Below are positions 32,392 to 42,843 of a stretch of 64,000 bases of DNA, piece by piece. The DNA comes from Methylobacterium sp. WL119 (lineage in GTDB: Bacteria > Pseudomonadota > Alphaproteobacteria > Rhizobiales > Beijerinckiaceae): assembly GCF_008039875.1 (NCBI RefSeq), contig NZ_VRUU01000006.1:1-64000 (forward strand). The letters run 5' to 3'. The notes under the pieces are model-generated. The model saw nothing but the letters and a program-made list of their open reading frames with translations. It made no database searches and was not told where the DNA came from. The translations under genes and the position numbers were made by a program. Every line of letters begins with the position of its first letter. The first letter of the stretch is position 1.

Positions 32392-33267
32392 CTACTCGAC
32401 GTTCTGAACCTGCTCGCGGAATTGCTCCACCACGGCCTTCAAGTCGAGTCCGATTCGCGACAGCGCCACGTCGTTGGCCTTGGCGCACAGGGTGTTGGCC
32501 TCGCGCCCAAGCTCCTGGGCCAGGAAATCGAGGCGCCGCCCGATCGCGCCGCCCGCCGCCAGGAGCTCGGACACCGCTTCGAGGTGGGCGCGCAGGCGGT
32601 CGAGCTCCTCGCGGACGTCGGCCTTGGCCGCCATCATCACCGCCTCCTGGTGCAGGCGCTCCGGATCGAGGCCGCCGGCGTCCAGCAGGCCCGCGACGGA
32701 GGCCGCGAGACGGGCGCGGATCGCCTCGGGCCTGCGCGCCGGGCAATCCTCCGCGGCCTGCGTCAGCACGCCCATCCGCGCGACCTGCGCCGCGACGATC
32801 TCCGCAAGCGCCCGGCCCTCGGCGCGGCGCGCCTCGACGAGGTCGGCCACCAGCCGCACGACGCCCTCCGCGAGGTCGCGCGCCAGCGCGTCCGGCTCGG
32901 TGGCGGCCTCGTCCTCGGCCTCGACGACGCCGCGGATCGACAGCAGCCCGTCCATCGTCGCGGGCGCGATCCCCTCCGGCACCGGCACGCGGGCGACGGC
33001 CTCGGCGAGCCGCGCCAGCAACGCCTCGTCGATCCGCACCCGCGCCTTGCTCTCCGGCTTCGTCAGGTTGAGCGAGAGCTGGCACTGGCCGCGGGCCAGC
33101 GTCTTCTGCAGGGCGGTGCGCGCGACCTCGCCGACGGCATCGTATCCGTTCGGCACCCGGAGCCGCACGTCGAACCCGCGGCCGTTGACGCTGCGGACCT
33201 CCCAGGCCCACTGCACCGGCCCGGTGGTGCCGGCGGCCCGGGCGAACCCGGTCATGCTCGCGATCAT
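32392..33267 (-). CDS. YicC/YloC family endoribonuclease
   Basis: 291-residue YicC family protein. The family start MIASMTGFARA is followed by SVNGRGFDVRLRVP near residue 27. The C-terminal DUF1732 part has EAVMMAAKADVREELDRL and GRRLDFLAQELGREANTLCAKAND. Members have stress-related endoribonuclease activity in other bacteria. It precedes gmk by 45 bases. Confidence 0.93.
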   Translation of the reverse strand: MIASMTGFARAAGTTGPVQWAWEVRSVNGRGFDVRLRVPNGYDAVGEVARTALQKTLARGQCQLSLNLTKPESKARVRIDEALLARLAEAVARVPVPEGIAPATMDGLLSIRGVVEAEDEAATEPDALARDLAEGVVRLVADLVEARRAEGRALAEIVAAQVARMGVLTQAAEDCPARRPEAIRARLAASVAGLLDAGGLDPERLHQEAVMMAAKADVREELDRLRAHLEAVSELLAAGGAIGRRLDFLAQELGREANTLCAKANDVALSRIGLDLKAVVEQFREQVQNVE

Positions 33268-33318
33268 GGTCTTGCGATGCCCTGCGTTGCGGCGCCGAGG
33301 TTTCGTCGTGCGGGACGC

Positions 33319-33669
33319 CTACACGAAGGCGTTGACCTCTACCGTGAACCCGCCCGGCGCCTGGAAATAGAACGTCACCCGCCCGTGCTCCTCGCGCGGG
33401 GTCTCCGGGGCGAAGCCGCCTTCGGTCAGCCGTGCGTGGATGGCGTGGACCTGCTCCACCCGCTCCTGGATGAAGCCGATGTGGAAGATCTTGGGGTAGG
33501 TCACATCCTTCACGCGGAACAGGCTGAGGATGCCGCCGCCGTCGTCGGCGAGGAAGGCCATTTTGTCGTTGACCGGCATCGCGGTGCGGCGCAGCCCGAA
33601 ATAGGTCTCGAACATCGCGACCGTGGCCGGGACCTCGGTGACGCCGAGGTTGACGTGGTTCAGGTGCAT
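33319..33669 (-). CDS. VOC (glyoxalase/bleomycin-resistance) family protein
   Basis: 116-residue single vicinal-oxygen-chelate domain. It begins MHLNHVNLGVTEVPATVAMFE and ends in the paired beta motif (GRVTFYFQAPGGFTVEV), with His and Glu residues in metal-ligand-like positions. No substrate can be inferred. It sits between mltG and yicC on the same strand, an insertion in the usual mltG-yicC order. Confidence 0.88.
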   Translation of the reverse strand: MHLNHVNLGVTEVPATVAMFETYFGLRRTAMPVNDKMAFLADDGGGILSLFRVKDVTYPKIFHIGFIQERVEQVHAIHARLTEGGFAPETPREEHGRVTFYFQAPGGFTVEVNAFV

Positions 33670-33718
33670 CGGCTCGTCCTGATGGCGCGTGCCAGCGGCG
33701 CCGCAGCGCCGGGGACGA

Positions 33719-35101
33719 TCACGGTTGCTTCAGCACCGGCACGGTCTTGGGCGAGCCGAGGTCGTAGGTCTTGTTCTTCAGCGGATCGAGCTTGGTGCCC
33801 TCCGAGGCGTCGAAGGCCTTCGGCCGCGGCCCGCCCGCCCCGACGGTCGCCCCGTCCAGCGCGTAGGCGTTCGTCGGCGGGGCGAAGGCCGAGGCCCGGT
33901 TCGGCACCGCGGCGGGATCGGCGGGCGGCTCGGCCTTGTCGACGCCGGCGGCATCCGGCGTCGTGGCCAGGCGGGCCTTCTCGACCTGGCGCCAGCGCGC
34001 GACGTTCTTCTGGTGGCCGTCGAGGCTCTCGGCGAAGGCGTGCCCGCCGGTGCCATCGGCGACGAAGAACAGGTCCTTGGTCCGCGACGGATTGGCGACC
34101 GCCTCCAGGGCGGCGCGGCCGGGATTGGCGATCGGGCCGGGCGGCAGGCCCTCGATCACGTAGGTGTTGTAGGGCGTCGCCCGGTCGATCTCGGAGCGCT
34201 GGATGCCGCGCCCGAGGGTGCCGCGCCCGCCGACCAGCCCGTAGACGATGGTCGGGTCCGATTGCAGCTTCATCCGCTTGTTCAGGCGGTTCACGAACAC
34301 GCCGGCCACCCGCGGCCGCTCGTCGGCGCGCCCGGTCTCCTTCTCGACGATCGAGGCCAGCGTGACCATCTCGGCCGGCGTCCGCACCGGCACGTCGGCG
34401 CTGCGGCGCAGCCAGATGTCGTTGAGGACCTTGCGCTGCTTCTCGCGCATCAGGTTGACGATCTGCTGACGGCTCGCGCCGCGCTCGAACTTGTAGGTGT
34501 CGGGCAGCAGCGAGCCCTCGGGCGGGATCTCGCCGACCTCGCCGGTGAGCACGTCGTTCTCGTTGAGGCGCATCACGATCTGCTCGGAGGTGAGCCCCTC
34601 GGGGAAGGTGATCGCGTGCTGGACCTGCCGGCCCGTGGTCACGGTGTCGATCGCATCGCTGATGCTGGCATGGGCCTTGAAGGTGTACTCGCCGGCCTTC
34701 AGCGGCGGGCGCCCGCCGAACCGGGCGGCGAACTCGAACAGCCCGACATGGTCGATCACGCCCTCGCGCTTCAGGATCTCGGCGATCTCGCCGGTGCCGC
34801 TGCGGGACGGGATCACGACCACCTTGTCGGCGGCGAGCGGGCCGGGCTCCTGCACCTGCCGCTGGAACAGCGTCAGCCCGAGCATCACGGCGATGGCGAT
34901 CACCACCGCGAAGGTGAGCAGCCCGCTGATGGTGGCGAGGAGCCCGCCGCGGCGGCGCTCGGGCCGCTCGGGCGGCGGCGGGGCCGCGGTCGGCTTGATC
35001 GCCTCGTTCGGCGAGCGGGGGGAGAGGCGCTGCGGCTGGGCCGGCTCGTCGAAGGTGAGCGGCTGCGGCGGCACGTGCGTCTGGCGTCGACGGAAGAACA
35101 T
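33719..35101 (-). CDS. mltG: Endolytic peptidoglycan transglycosylase MltG
   Basis: 460-residue membrane-anchored lytic transglycosylase that cuts nascent glycan strands. The cytoplasmic N-terminus is proline-rich, followed by a single membrane helix (about 53-75, LLATISGLLTFAVVIAIAV). The YceG domain has TFPEGLTSEQI, LLPDTYKFERG and the catalytic Glu in ASIVEKETG near residue 255, then NPSRTKDLFFVADGTGGHAFAE. The C-terminal 90 residues are a low-complexity extension. Confidence 0.95.
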   Translation of the reverse strand: MFFRRRQTHVPPQPLTFDEPAQPQRLSPRSPNEAIKPTAAPPPPERPERRRGGLLATISGLLTFAVVIAIAVMLGLTLFQRQVQEPGPLAADKVVVIPSRSGTGEIAEILKREGVIDHVGLFEFAARFGGRPPLKAGEYTFKAHASISDAIDTVTTGRQVQHAITFPEGLTSEQIVMRLNENDVLTGEVGEIPPEGSLLPDTYKFERGASRQQIVNLMREKQRKVLNDIWLRRSADVPVRTPAEMVTLASIVEKETGRADERPRVAGVFVNRLNKRMKLQSDPTIVYGLVGGRGTLGRGIQRSEIDRATPYNTYVIEGLPPGPIANPGRAALEAVANPSRTKDLFFVADGTGGHAFAESLDGHQKNVARWRQVEKARLATTPDAAGVDKAEPPADPAAVPNRASAFAPPTNAYALDGATVGAGGPRPKAFDASEGTKLDPLKNKTYDLGSPKTVPVLKQP

Positions 35102-35274
35102 CGGGATCCTGCTCGGGCTCGCGCCGGCGACGAGGGCGGTGCCGGGCGCGCATGCGCGACGGGGCGGCGATCACGAAGGATCGCCGCAGGGTACCGGAAA
35201 CTACGCCGGTTTGTGGCGAAATTGCCGTTGCGCGCTGCACGCGCCCCGGCTGGTCGACAGACAGGCCGATCCGG

Positions 35275-36201
35275 TCAGCGCGGTTTCGGGGGCGTCGGCG
35301 CGATCCGCGTCCCAGAAGGCTGGCAGGTCGCGCAGAAGAAGGTCGAGCGGCCGGATTGCACGATCCGGCCGACGGTCCCGCCGCAGCCCTTGGTGCGGCA
35401 GGCCTCGCCGACCCGGTCGTAGACGCGGAACGCCTGCTGGAAGGCGCCCGACGTGCCGTCGGTGTGGGCGTAGTCGCGCAGCGTCGAGCCGCCGGCGGCG
35501 ACCGCCTCGGTGAGCACCTCGCCGATCACCCTGGCCAGCAGCCGGGCCTTCGGCGTCGGCGCGCCGTCGGCCTTTGCCAGCGTGCCCGCGGCGGCCTCGG
35601 GGTGGAGGCCGGCCCGGTGCAGAGCCTCGCAGACGTAGATGTTGCCCAGGCCCGCGATCAGGCGCTGGTCGAGGAGCGCGGCCTTCAGCGGCGTGATCTT
35701 GTGGCGAAAGAGCCGCGCGATGGTCTCGGCCGTCAGATCCGCGCTCAGGGGCTCGATGCCCATGCCGGCGAAGTGCCGGCACGCGGCGAGCGTGTCGGTG
35801 GGCACGAGGTCCATGAAGCCGAAGCGGCGGGCGTCGTTGTAGGTGACGGTGGCGCCGTTCCCCATCGCCATCACCACGTGGTCGTGCTTGGGCGTGCCGA
35901 GCGCCCCGTCGAGGTAGAAGTCGCCGGGCGACGTGTTGCTGCCGTCGGGCATCGCCACGTCGAAGCGGCCGCTCATGCCGAGATGCATGATCAGCGTCTC
36001 GCCCGAATCGAGGCCGGCCGTGAGGTACTTCGCCCGCCGCGCGAGGCCGGTGACCCGGCGCCCCTCCAGGCGCGCGCAGAAGCGCTCGGGGAACGGGAAG
36101 CGCAGGTTCGGGCGGCGCAGGGTGACGCGGCTGAAGGTGGCCCCGACCATCGCCGGCGCGAGGCCGCGCCGCACCGTCTCGACCTCTGGAAGCTCGGGCA
36201 T
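35275..36201 (-). CDS. mutM: Formamidopyrimidine-DNA glycosylase (MutM/Fpg)
   Basis: Base-excision repair enzyme for 8-oxoguanine. The 308-residue protein starts at [14 protein letters not shown], placing the catalytic Pro2-Glu3, so the ATG at 36201 is certain over longer frames. Also visible are the [15 protein letters not shown] helix-two-turn-helix near residue 180 and a C-terminal zinc finger with four cysteines (CRTKGC ... CATC). It is divergent from ubiE. Confidence 0.97.
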   Translation of the reverse strand: MPELPEVETVRRGLAPAMVGATFSRVTLRRPNLRFPFPERFCARLEGRRVTGLARRAKYLTAGLDSGETLIMHLGMSGRFDVAMPDGSNTSPGDFYLDGALGTPKHDHVVMAMGNGATVTYNDARRFGFMDLVPTDTLAACRHFAGMGIEPLSADLTAETIARLFRHKITPLKAALLDQRLIAGLGNIYVCEALHRAGLHPEAAAGTLAKADGAPTPKARLLARVIGEVLTEAVAAGGSTLRDYAHTDGTSGAFQQAFRVYDRVGEACRTKGCGGTVGRIVQSGRSTFFCATCQPSGTRIAPTPPKPR

Positions 36202-36407
36202 CGTCCTGTGGCCGTCCCTCGGCAAATCGGATGGTGGAAGGCGGATCGTGGAGGCCGGGTATCGGCCCGGGCCGCCGCCGCCGCAATCCCGGCCGACGGG
36301 CGAGGCTTCGCCGCCCACGGCCGGCCGTCCCCACCGCGTCTTACGACGCATGGCGGATCGCGTCCGGCTTCGCTATGAGGCGCGAGGGCGCAGACGGGCA
36401 GGACTTC

Positions 36408-37202
36408 ATGACGGTGGCGGACGAGACGACGGGCGCGCGGGACGGCACGACGGGGGCGCAGGAGACCGATTTCGGCTTCGAGCGTGTGGCCCTGGCCGAG
36501 AAGCAGGCGCGCGTCGACGACGTGTTCCGCTCGGTCGCCAAGCGCTACGACCTGATGAACGACCTGATGTCCGGCGGCCTGCACCGGGCCTGGAAGGCGC
36601 AGCTCATCGCGATGCTGCGCCCGTCGCGCACGCGGCCGTTCCGCCATCTCGACGTGGCCGGCGGCACCGGCGACGTCGCCTTCCGCGTCCTCGAGGCCGG
36701 CGGCCCGCAGGCCTCGGTCACCGTGCTTGACATCAACGAGGCGATGCTGCGGGTCGGCGCCGAGCGCGCCGGGGCGCGCTTCGACGGGCGCATCGACTTC
36801 GTCACCGGCAACGCCGAGACCTTGCCCCTGCCGGACGCGACCTTCGACGCCTACACCATCGCCTTCGGCATCCGGAACGTGCCGCGGATCGAGCTGGCCC
36901 TGCAGGAGGCCCGCCGCGTGCTGAAGCCCGGCGGCCGCTTCCTGTGCCTGGAATTCTCCAAGGTCGACCTGCCGGTGCTCGACAAGATCTACGACGCCTA
37001 CTCCTTCCACGTGATCCCGCGGCTCGGCGCGCGGGTCGCGGGCGACGCGGAATCCTACCGCTACCTCGTGGAATCGATCCGGAAGTTCCCCTCCCCCGGG
37101 CTGTTCGCCGGGATGATCGAGCAGGCCGGCTTCCGCCACGTCACGCACCGGCCGCTCTCGGGCGGCATCGTCGCGATCCATTCCGGCTGGAAGGTCTCGT
37201 GA
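36408..37202 (+). CDS. ubiE: Ubiquinone/menaquinone C-methyltransferase UbiE
   Basis: 264-residue SAM-dependent C-methyltransferase of ubiquinone synthesis. Family signatures are [17 protein letters not shown] near residue 47, [13 protein letters not shown] near 83 and [16 protein letters not shown] near 170. I chose the ATG at 36408, which has an AGGA ribosome-binding site; an ATG 33 bases earlier would add 11 residues. ubiB follows 25 bases later. Confidence 0.96.
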   Translation: MTVADETTGARDGTTGAQETDFGFERVALAEKQARVDDVFRSVAKRYDLMNDLMSGGLHRAWKAQLIAMLRPSRTRPFRHLDVAGGTGDVAFRVLEAGGPQASVTVLDINEAMLRVGAERAGARFDGRIDFVTGNAETLPLPDATFDAYTIAFGIRNVPRIELALQEARRVLKPGGRFLCLEFSKVDLPVLDKIYDAYSFHVIPRLGARVAGDAESYRYLVESIRKFPSPGLFAGMIEQAGFRHVTHRPLSGGIVAIHSGWKVS

Positions 37203-37227
37203 CCGACCCGAGCCGCCGGGCGGCGCG

Positions 37228-38784
37228 ATGATCGCCGCCGCGGTCAACCTCTTCCGCGGGGCCCATGTCGGCTTCGTGCTGGCGCGCGAGGGCGCGCTGG
37301 CGCTCGTCGACGCCTCCGAGCTGCCGCCGCACCTGCGGCTCGGGCTGCGGATCGTCCGGTTGCTGGAGCGGCCGGGCCTCGGTACCGGCGCGGCCCGGCT
37401 CTCGGCCGGCCTGACCCGGCTCGGCCCGTCCTACGTCAAGTTCGGGCAGTTCCTCGCCACCCGCCCCGACATCGTCGGGATGAGCGCGGCCCGCGACCTC
37501 GAGATGCTGCAGGACCGGGTGCCGCCCTTCCCGCAGGCGGTGGCCGTGAAGGTGGTCGAGGCCGCCTTCGGCAAGCCGATCTCCGCCCTGTTCGTCGCCT
37601 TCGGCGAGCCGGTGGCCGCGGCCTCGATCGCGCAGGTCCACAAGGCGGTGGTCCACGATGCCGACGGCACCCAGCGCACGCTCGCCGTGAAGATCATGCG
37701 GCCGGGCGTGCGCGAGCGCTTCCAGCGCGACGTGGAGGTGATGCGCCTCCTCGCGCGCATCGTCCACGTGCTGTCTCCGCAAGCCGAGCGCCTGCGCCCG
37801 CGCGACGTGGTCGAGATCCTGGCCCGCTCCGTGACCATGGAGATGGACTTCCGGCTCGAGGCCGCCGCCGCCTCGGAGCTCGCGCAGAACACCGCGGAGG
37901 ACGACGATTTTCGCGTGCCGCGGCCCGAATGGGAGCTAATCGCCCGCGACGTGCTCACCTGCGAATGGATCGACGGCACCCGCCTCCACAGCGCCGCCGC
38001 GCTTCGGGAAGCCGGCCACGACCCGCACGCGATCGGGCGCACGGTGATCCAGAGCTTCCTGCGCCAGGCGATCCGCGACGGGTTCTTCCACGCCGACATG
38101 CACCAGGGGAACCTGTTCGTGGACGCCGCCGGCAAGCTCGTCGCGGTGGATTTCGGCATCATGGGCCGGCTCGGGCGCAAGGAACGGCGGTTCCTCGCCG
38201 AGATCCTGCTCGGCTTCATCATGCGCGACTACCGCCGCGTGGCGCAGGTCCACTTCGAGGCGGGCTACGTGCCGGCGCACCACTCGGTCGACGACTTCGC
38301 CCAGGCGATCCGCGCCATCGGCGAGCCGATCCACCAGCGCCGCGCCGACGAGATCTCGATGGCGAAGGTGCTGACGCTGCTGTTCGACATCACCGCCCTG
38401 TTCGACATGAGCACGCGCACCGAGCTGGTGATGCTGCAGAAGACCATGGTGGTGGTGGAAGGCGTCGCCCGCAGCCTCGATCCCAAACTCGACATGTGGA
38501 CCTCGGCCGAGCCGGTGGTCCGCAGCTGGATCACCCGCAACCTCGGCCCGGCCGGGCGCCTGGAAGGGGCGGCCCACGCCGCGCGCACCCTCACCGACAT
38601 CGTCGCCGACGTGCCGGACCTCGCCCTGCGGCTCCGGCGCCTGATCGTCCATGCCGACGAGGCGGGCACGGGCGACGCACGCCGCCTGGAGCGCATCGCC
38701 CGCAACGAGCGCCGCAACGCGCTGTGGCAGACGCTGGCCCTGTGGGCGATCGCGGCGGGCGTGCTGGTGGCGGCCTTGCGATAG
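37228..38784 (+). CDS. ubiB: UbiB/ABC1 atypical kinase of ubiquinone synthesis
   Basis: 518-residue UbiB family protein required for ubiquinone synthesis. It carries the KxGQ motif (YVKFGQFLATRPD near residue 70), the alanine-rich nucleotide loop (AAASIAQVHKA near 130) and the catalytic-like HADMHQGNLFV near 290 and VDFGIMGRL. The C-terminal end has a membrane helix (TLALWAIAAGVLVAAL). It is in an operon with ubiE. Confidence 0.96.
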   Translation: MIAAAVNLFRGAHVGFVLAREGALALVDASELPPHLRLGLRIVRLLERPGLGTGAARLSAGLTRLGPSYVKFGQFLATRPDIVGMSAARDLEMLQDRVPPFPQAVAVKVVEAAFGKPISALFVAFGEPVAAASIAQVHKAVVHDADGTQRTLAVKIMRPGVRERFQRDVEVMRLLARIVHVLSPQAERLRPRDVVEILARSVTMEMDFRLEAAAASELAQNTAEDDDFRVPRPEWELIARDVLTCEWIDGTRLHSAAALREAGHDPHAIGRTVIQSFLRQAIRDGFFHADMHQGNLFVDAAGKLVAVDFGIMGRLGRKERRFLAEILLGFIMRDYRRVAQVHFEAGYVPAHHSVDDFAQAIRAIGEPIHQRRADEISMAKVLTLLFDITALFDMSTRTELVMLQKTMVVVEGVARSLDPKLDMWTSAEPVVRSWITRNLGPAGRLEGAAHAARTLTDIVADVPDLALRLRRLIVHADEAGTGDARRLERIARNERRNALWQTLALWAIAAGVLVAALR

Positions 38785-38821
38785 GCCGGGACGGCGAAGC
38801 CGCCCGCTTCGGAGCGTTCCA

Positions 38822-41216
38822 TCAGGCGGCGCGACCCTGTCGCGGCGCATCCGCGACGGCGGCTGCGCAGGGGGCGATCCCGTGCGTGTCGACGGGGCCC
38901 GGGCGACCGAACAGGTAGCCCTGCACCTCGGCGCACCCGGCCGCTCTCAGGAACGCGAGTTCCGCGACGGTCTCGACGCCCTCGGCGACCACCGGCAGGC
39001 CGAGCCCGCAGCCGAGCCCGAGGACCGCGCGCACGATCGCCGCCGTCTGGGCGTTGGTGTCGACGTTGCGCACGAAGGACCGGTCGATCTTGATCCGGTC
39101 GAAGGGGAACGCCCGGAGGTTGGCCAGCGACGAGTAGCCCGTCCCGAAATCGTCCATGGCGATGCCGACGCCGAGCGTCCGCAGCTGGCGCAGCGTCGCC
39201 ACCGCACGGTCGAAGTTGCGGATCAGCGCGGTCTCGGTGATCTCCAGCTCCAGCCGCGCGGCCGGCAGCCCGGTCTCGACCAGAACCGCGTGCACCTGCG
39301 GGGCGAAGGCCAGATCGTGGACCTGGACCGCCGAAACGTTCACCGCCACCCGCAGGGGCGACGCCCAGGCCGCGGCCTCGCGACAGGCGGTGCGAAGCAC
39401 CCACATCCCGATCGCCGAGATCGTTCCGCGCTCCTCGGCCACCGGGATGAAGACGTCGGGCGGGACGAGCCCTCGTGTCGGATGGGTCCAGCGCAGCAGG
39501 GCCTCGAAGCCGAGCAGGGCGCCGCCCGCGGCCGCGACCTGCTTCTGGTAGACGAGGTGGAACTCGCCGCGCGCCAGGGCCTGTTCGAGGTCGCGTTCCA
39601 AGGCGTGACGCTCGCGCACGGCGATGCCCATCTGCGGCTCGAAGAAGCGGTAGGTCCCCCGGCCCTCGGCCTTGGCGCGGTAGAGCGCCGTATCAGCATG
39701 TCCCATCAGGCCCTGGCGCTCCACAGCGTCCTGCGGGCACAGGGCGATGCCGATGCTGACCCCGACGATCGCGTCGGCGGGCCCGCCCGAGGCCTGCGCC
39801 GCGAGGGCCGCGAGAATGGTCTTCGCCAGGCGCTCGGCAGCGTCCGGCCCGGTCCGTCCGGCCATGAGGATGGCGAACTCGTCGCCGCCGAGGCGTGCCA
39901 GGATCTGGTCGGGGCTGAGCAGCCCGGTGACGCGGCGGGCGACCCGATTCAGCGTCGCGTCGCCGGCCGCATGGCCGAACAGGTCGTTGACCGCCTTGAA
40001 CCGGTCGAGGTCTAGGCAGAGCACCGCGATCGGAACGCCGGTCGCAACTGCCGCGCCCATGGCGCGATCGAGGCGCGCGTTGAAGGCGGAGCGGTTGAGC
40101 AGGCCCGTCAGGGCATCGTGGTGGGCGAGGTACCGGATGTGCCGCTCGGCGTGCTTGCGCTGCCGGATGTCGCGGACCGCCAGGGCATGATGCGGCTTGC
40201 CCGCGAAATCGATCCGCCGAAGGATCACCTCCGCCTCGATGACCGCGCCGGCGCCGTCGCGCAGGCTCAGCTCGACCGGCTGCCCGATGACGTAGGGGAG
40301 CCGATCCCAGGTCCGGGGCTCGTCGAGGAAGGCGGTGACCGACAGGCCCGTCATCGCTTCGTGCGAGAGGCCGACGAGCCGGCTGAAGCTGATGTTGGCC
40401 GTGACGATCCGGCACCGGTCCAGGACGATCAGACCCTCGACCGCCGCGTTGGCGAGGCCGCGCATGCGCACCATCTCCGCGCGCGCGCGACGCTGCTCGC
40501 GAAGGCTGAGCGCGTAGGCCGTCGCCGTGAGGACGAACACGATGAGGCTGGCCACCGCGACGGCGCCGGCGAGCCAGCCCGGCGGCATCGCCTGGGGCGA
40601 CAGGGTCGCCAGCGGGTTCTCGGTGATCGTCACCCCGGCCATGCCCACCCCGTGATGCGCGCCGATCGCCAGCGCGAGCAGGCCTGCGCTGCCGAACAGG
40701 GAGGTGAGCGAACGGGCATGCACGGCGATGGAGACGGCGACGGCGGAAAGGAGCTCACCGATGAGGATCGACGCGAACACGAAGGCCGGATCCCAGCGCA
40801 GACGTCCCGTGACCTCGAAGGCCGCCATGCCGGTGTAGTGCATCGCGGCGATGCCGAAGCCGACCACGACCCCCCCCGAGCCAGGACGCCCGCGGCGTCT
40901 CGGACAGGGCGATCCGCAGGCCCAGGCCGGTGAGGCCGATCGCGAAGACCAGCGAGAGGACGGTCAACCCGGAATCGTAGGCGCTCGGGATGCTCGGCTC
41001 GAACGCCAGCATCGCGATGAAGTGGGTCGCGAAGATGCCCGACCCGCTGGAGATCGCCGCGACCACGAGCCAGGTCGATCGCGCACGACCGCTGGCGGTG
41101 CCGGCGTGGCGGAGAAGCCGGATCGCGGTCAGCGCCGCGATCGCTCAGATCACGCCCGCCAGGACGACGAGGCGGAGGTCGTGCCGGGCCGTGAAGCAAC
41201 CGAGGACGGTCAACAT
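38822..41216 (-). pseudogene. Disrupted MHYT-PAS-GGDEF-EAL cyclic-di-GMP protein gene
   Basis: The intact form would start at the ATG at 41216 (MLTVLGCFTARHDLRL). Two lesions interrupt it: an in-frame TGA at 41145-41147 after about 23 codons, and a frameshift at a run of eight G (plus-strand C 40870-40877). Removing one G restores SWLGG-VVVGFGIAAMHYTG. Downstream of the shift a 681-codon frame remains open (stop at 38822) with the last MHYT repeats, a PAS domain, GGDEF (RLGGDEF intact) and EAL (the EALLRW motif; also DDFGTGYSS). A shorter protein could still be made from an internal start, so loss of the membrane sensor does not prove loss of the catalytic part. A sequencing error in the G run could explain the frameshift but not the TGA. 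Confidence 0.82.
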
Positions 41217-41526
41217 GCGCGCAAGTCCGAAATCGCCTCGGCCGAGCCCCGGGCGGCGCGGTCCGATCCTCCGGCCTCTCCCGAACGGATCGAGCCTGCG
41301 AGACGACGACGCTGCGTGGTGCGACCTTGGGACGGTTCGAGTAGCAGGGTGCGATAATTTTCTTAAATATGTTTTGCCGCTCAGATTTCGTGCGTGAGGC
41401 GCAAGTCGAGGACGTTGCCCGCGGTTTCCGCGTGCGGCGTTCCACTTCCTGTCATCTACAGTGTAAGGAACGAGTACCCATCGGGTGAGGTCAGAAGTTG
41501 TAATTCAACTTCTGAGAAGTACGATC
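41217..41526. other. Intergenic region between the disrupted GGDEF/EAL gene and senA
   Basis: 310 bases with a short AT-rich patch (about 41348-41375), possibly the promoter region of the GGDEF/EAL gene, and a hairpin at 41491-41515. No coding signal was seen. Confidence 0.5.
41491..41515 (-). terminator. Hairpin just after senA
   Basis: A perfect 10-bp stem (TCAGAAGTTG / CAACTTCTGA) with a five-base loop TAATT lies 11 bases past the senA stop. There is no long U tract, so termination is probable rather than certain. Confidence 0.5.
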
Positions 41527-42816
41527 CTACACGGCCGCCGTGCGAAAGCCCGCGAAGATGTCGCGGCGATCCGGCCCGAAGAAGTTGCGGTAGGCGTTGT
41601 CGACCATCCGCCCGCGGGTGATCCAGGCACCGCCGCGCAGCACCTTCCGCGTGCCGAAGGCGGGCTCGGAATACTCGCGGTAGGCATCGGGCGAGAAACC
41701 CGGATAGGGCAGGAAGTCGCTCGCGGTCCATTCCCAGACGTTGCCGATCATCTGGCGGCAGCCCCAGGCGCTGTCGCCCGCTTCGTGGGCGGCCACGTCG
41801 ACGCAGCCGAGGCGGCCGCCGTCGAGGTTGGCGCGGGTCGCATCCGGTGCCGCCTCGCCCCAGGGATAGCGGCGTTTCACCTGCCCCATCGCCCCGCCCG
41901 AGGTCGGGGCGGTGGAGGCCGCGACCTCCCATTCGGCCTCGGTCGGCAGGCGGCGGCCGGCGAAGGCGCAGTAGGCGGCGGCCTCGTACCAGCTGACATG
42001 GACCACCGGCTGGTGCGGGGCGAGGTCGGAGACGCCGTCGAAGCGGCGGACCCGCCAGCCCGCCCCGTCCGGCTGCCAATGCGCGGGGTGCTCCGCACCG
42101 CTCCGGCAGCGCCAGCGCCATCCCTCCACGTCCCAGAACGACGGCTCGCGATAGCCGCCGGCGGCGACGAAGGCGGCGAACTCCGCGTTGGTCACCGGCG
42201 CCCGCGCGATGCGGAACGGCGCGACCTCGACCGGGTGCGCCCACTTCTCGTTGTCGAACACGAACGCCTCGCCCGGCTCGGCGCCAAGCCGGAAGGTGCC
42301 GCCGGGGATCGCCGCGTCGCCCGGCCACGGCCCCTCCGCGACCGGGGCGAGACCGGCCGAGGCGGCGAAGGACGGCGCCGGGTATCCGAGCGTCTGGCGC
42401 GAATAGGTGAAGGCCTCGCCGTGCATGTCCTCGTGGTAGGTGGTCAGCCGGTAGCGGTAGGCTTCCTCGGCGGTCGGCGAGCCGTCGAGGCGCCGGACCA
42501 GCGCGTCGTGGACGCGGCCCATGTAGCCGAGCGTGACGTCGAGCGGCGGCAGCGCGCGCACCCAGCGATCGTCGTGGGCGAGCACCGCGGAATTGTAGAC
42601 CGCGTCGGCATCCGCGATCGCGGGTTCCGCCCCGTCGAGGGCGCGCAGGATGAAGTGCTCGTGGAACCAGGCGAGGTGCCCGATCTCCCACAGCAGCGGG
42701 TTGACGATGTCGAGCCGCGGCCCGATCAGCCGCTCGGCATCGAGCCCGGCCACCAGCTCGAGGGTCCGGGCGCGGCTGTCCTCCAGCATCGCGATGAGTT
42801 GTGTGGCGTCGGTCAT
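41527..42816 (-). CDS. senA: Selenoneine synthase SenA (EgtB-like sulfoxide/selenoxide synthase family)
   Basis: 429-residue iron enzyme with an N-terminal DinB-like domain and a C-terminal formylglycine-generating-enzyme-like domain. The EgtB-type facial histidines are visible: a His in WEIGHLAWFHEH near residue 50, and the HEDMH pair near 130. C-terminal landmarks are RRLPTEAEWEVAA, GNVWEWTASDFLPY and KVLRGGAWITR. The family makes the carbon-S or carbon-Se bond of ergothioneine or selenoneine. The divergent neighbour senB, a selenosugar synthase relative, points to selenoneine. The two start codons are only 27 bases apart. EgtB for ergothioneine is the alternative. Confidence 0.8.
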   Translation of the reverse strand: MTDATQLIAMLEDSRARTLELVAGLDAERLIGPRLDIVNPLLWEIGHLAWFHEHFILRALDGAEPAIADADAVYNSAVLAHDDRWVRALPPLDVTLGYMGRVHDALVRRLDGSPTAEEAYRYRLTTYHEDMHGEAFTYSRQTLGYPAPSFAASAGLAPVAEGPWPGDAAIPGGTFRLGAEPGEAFVFDNEKWAHPVEVAPFRIARAPVTNAEFAAFVAAGGYREPSFWDVEGWRWRCRSGAEHPAHWQPDGAGWRVRRFDGVSDLAPHQPVVHVSWYEAAAYCAFAGRRLPTEAEWEVAASTAPTSGGAMGQVKRRYPWGEAAPDATRANLDGGRLGCVDVAAHEAGDSAWGCRQMIGNVWEWTASDFLPYPGFSPDAYREYSEPAFGTRKVLRGGAWITRGRMVDNAYRNFFGPDRRDIFAGFRTAAV

Positions 42817-42843
42817 GGCACCCATCCGATAAGCGATCGACCC

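Noticed and set aside
41430..41500. TGTCATCTACAGTGT near senA as a PpsR site
   Set aside because: The spacing does not give TGT-N12-ACA, and the neighbouring genes are not photosynthetic.
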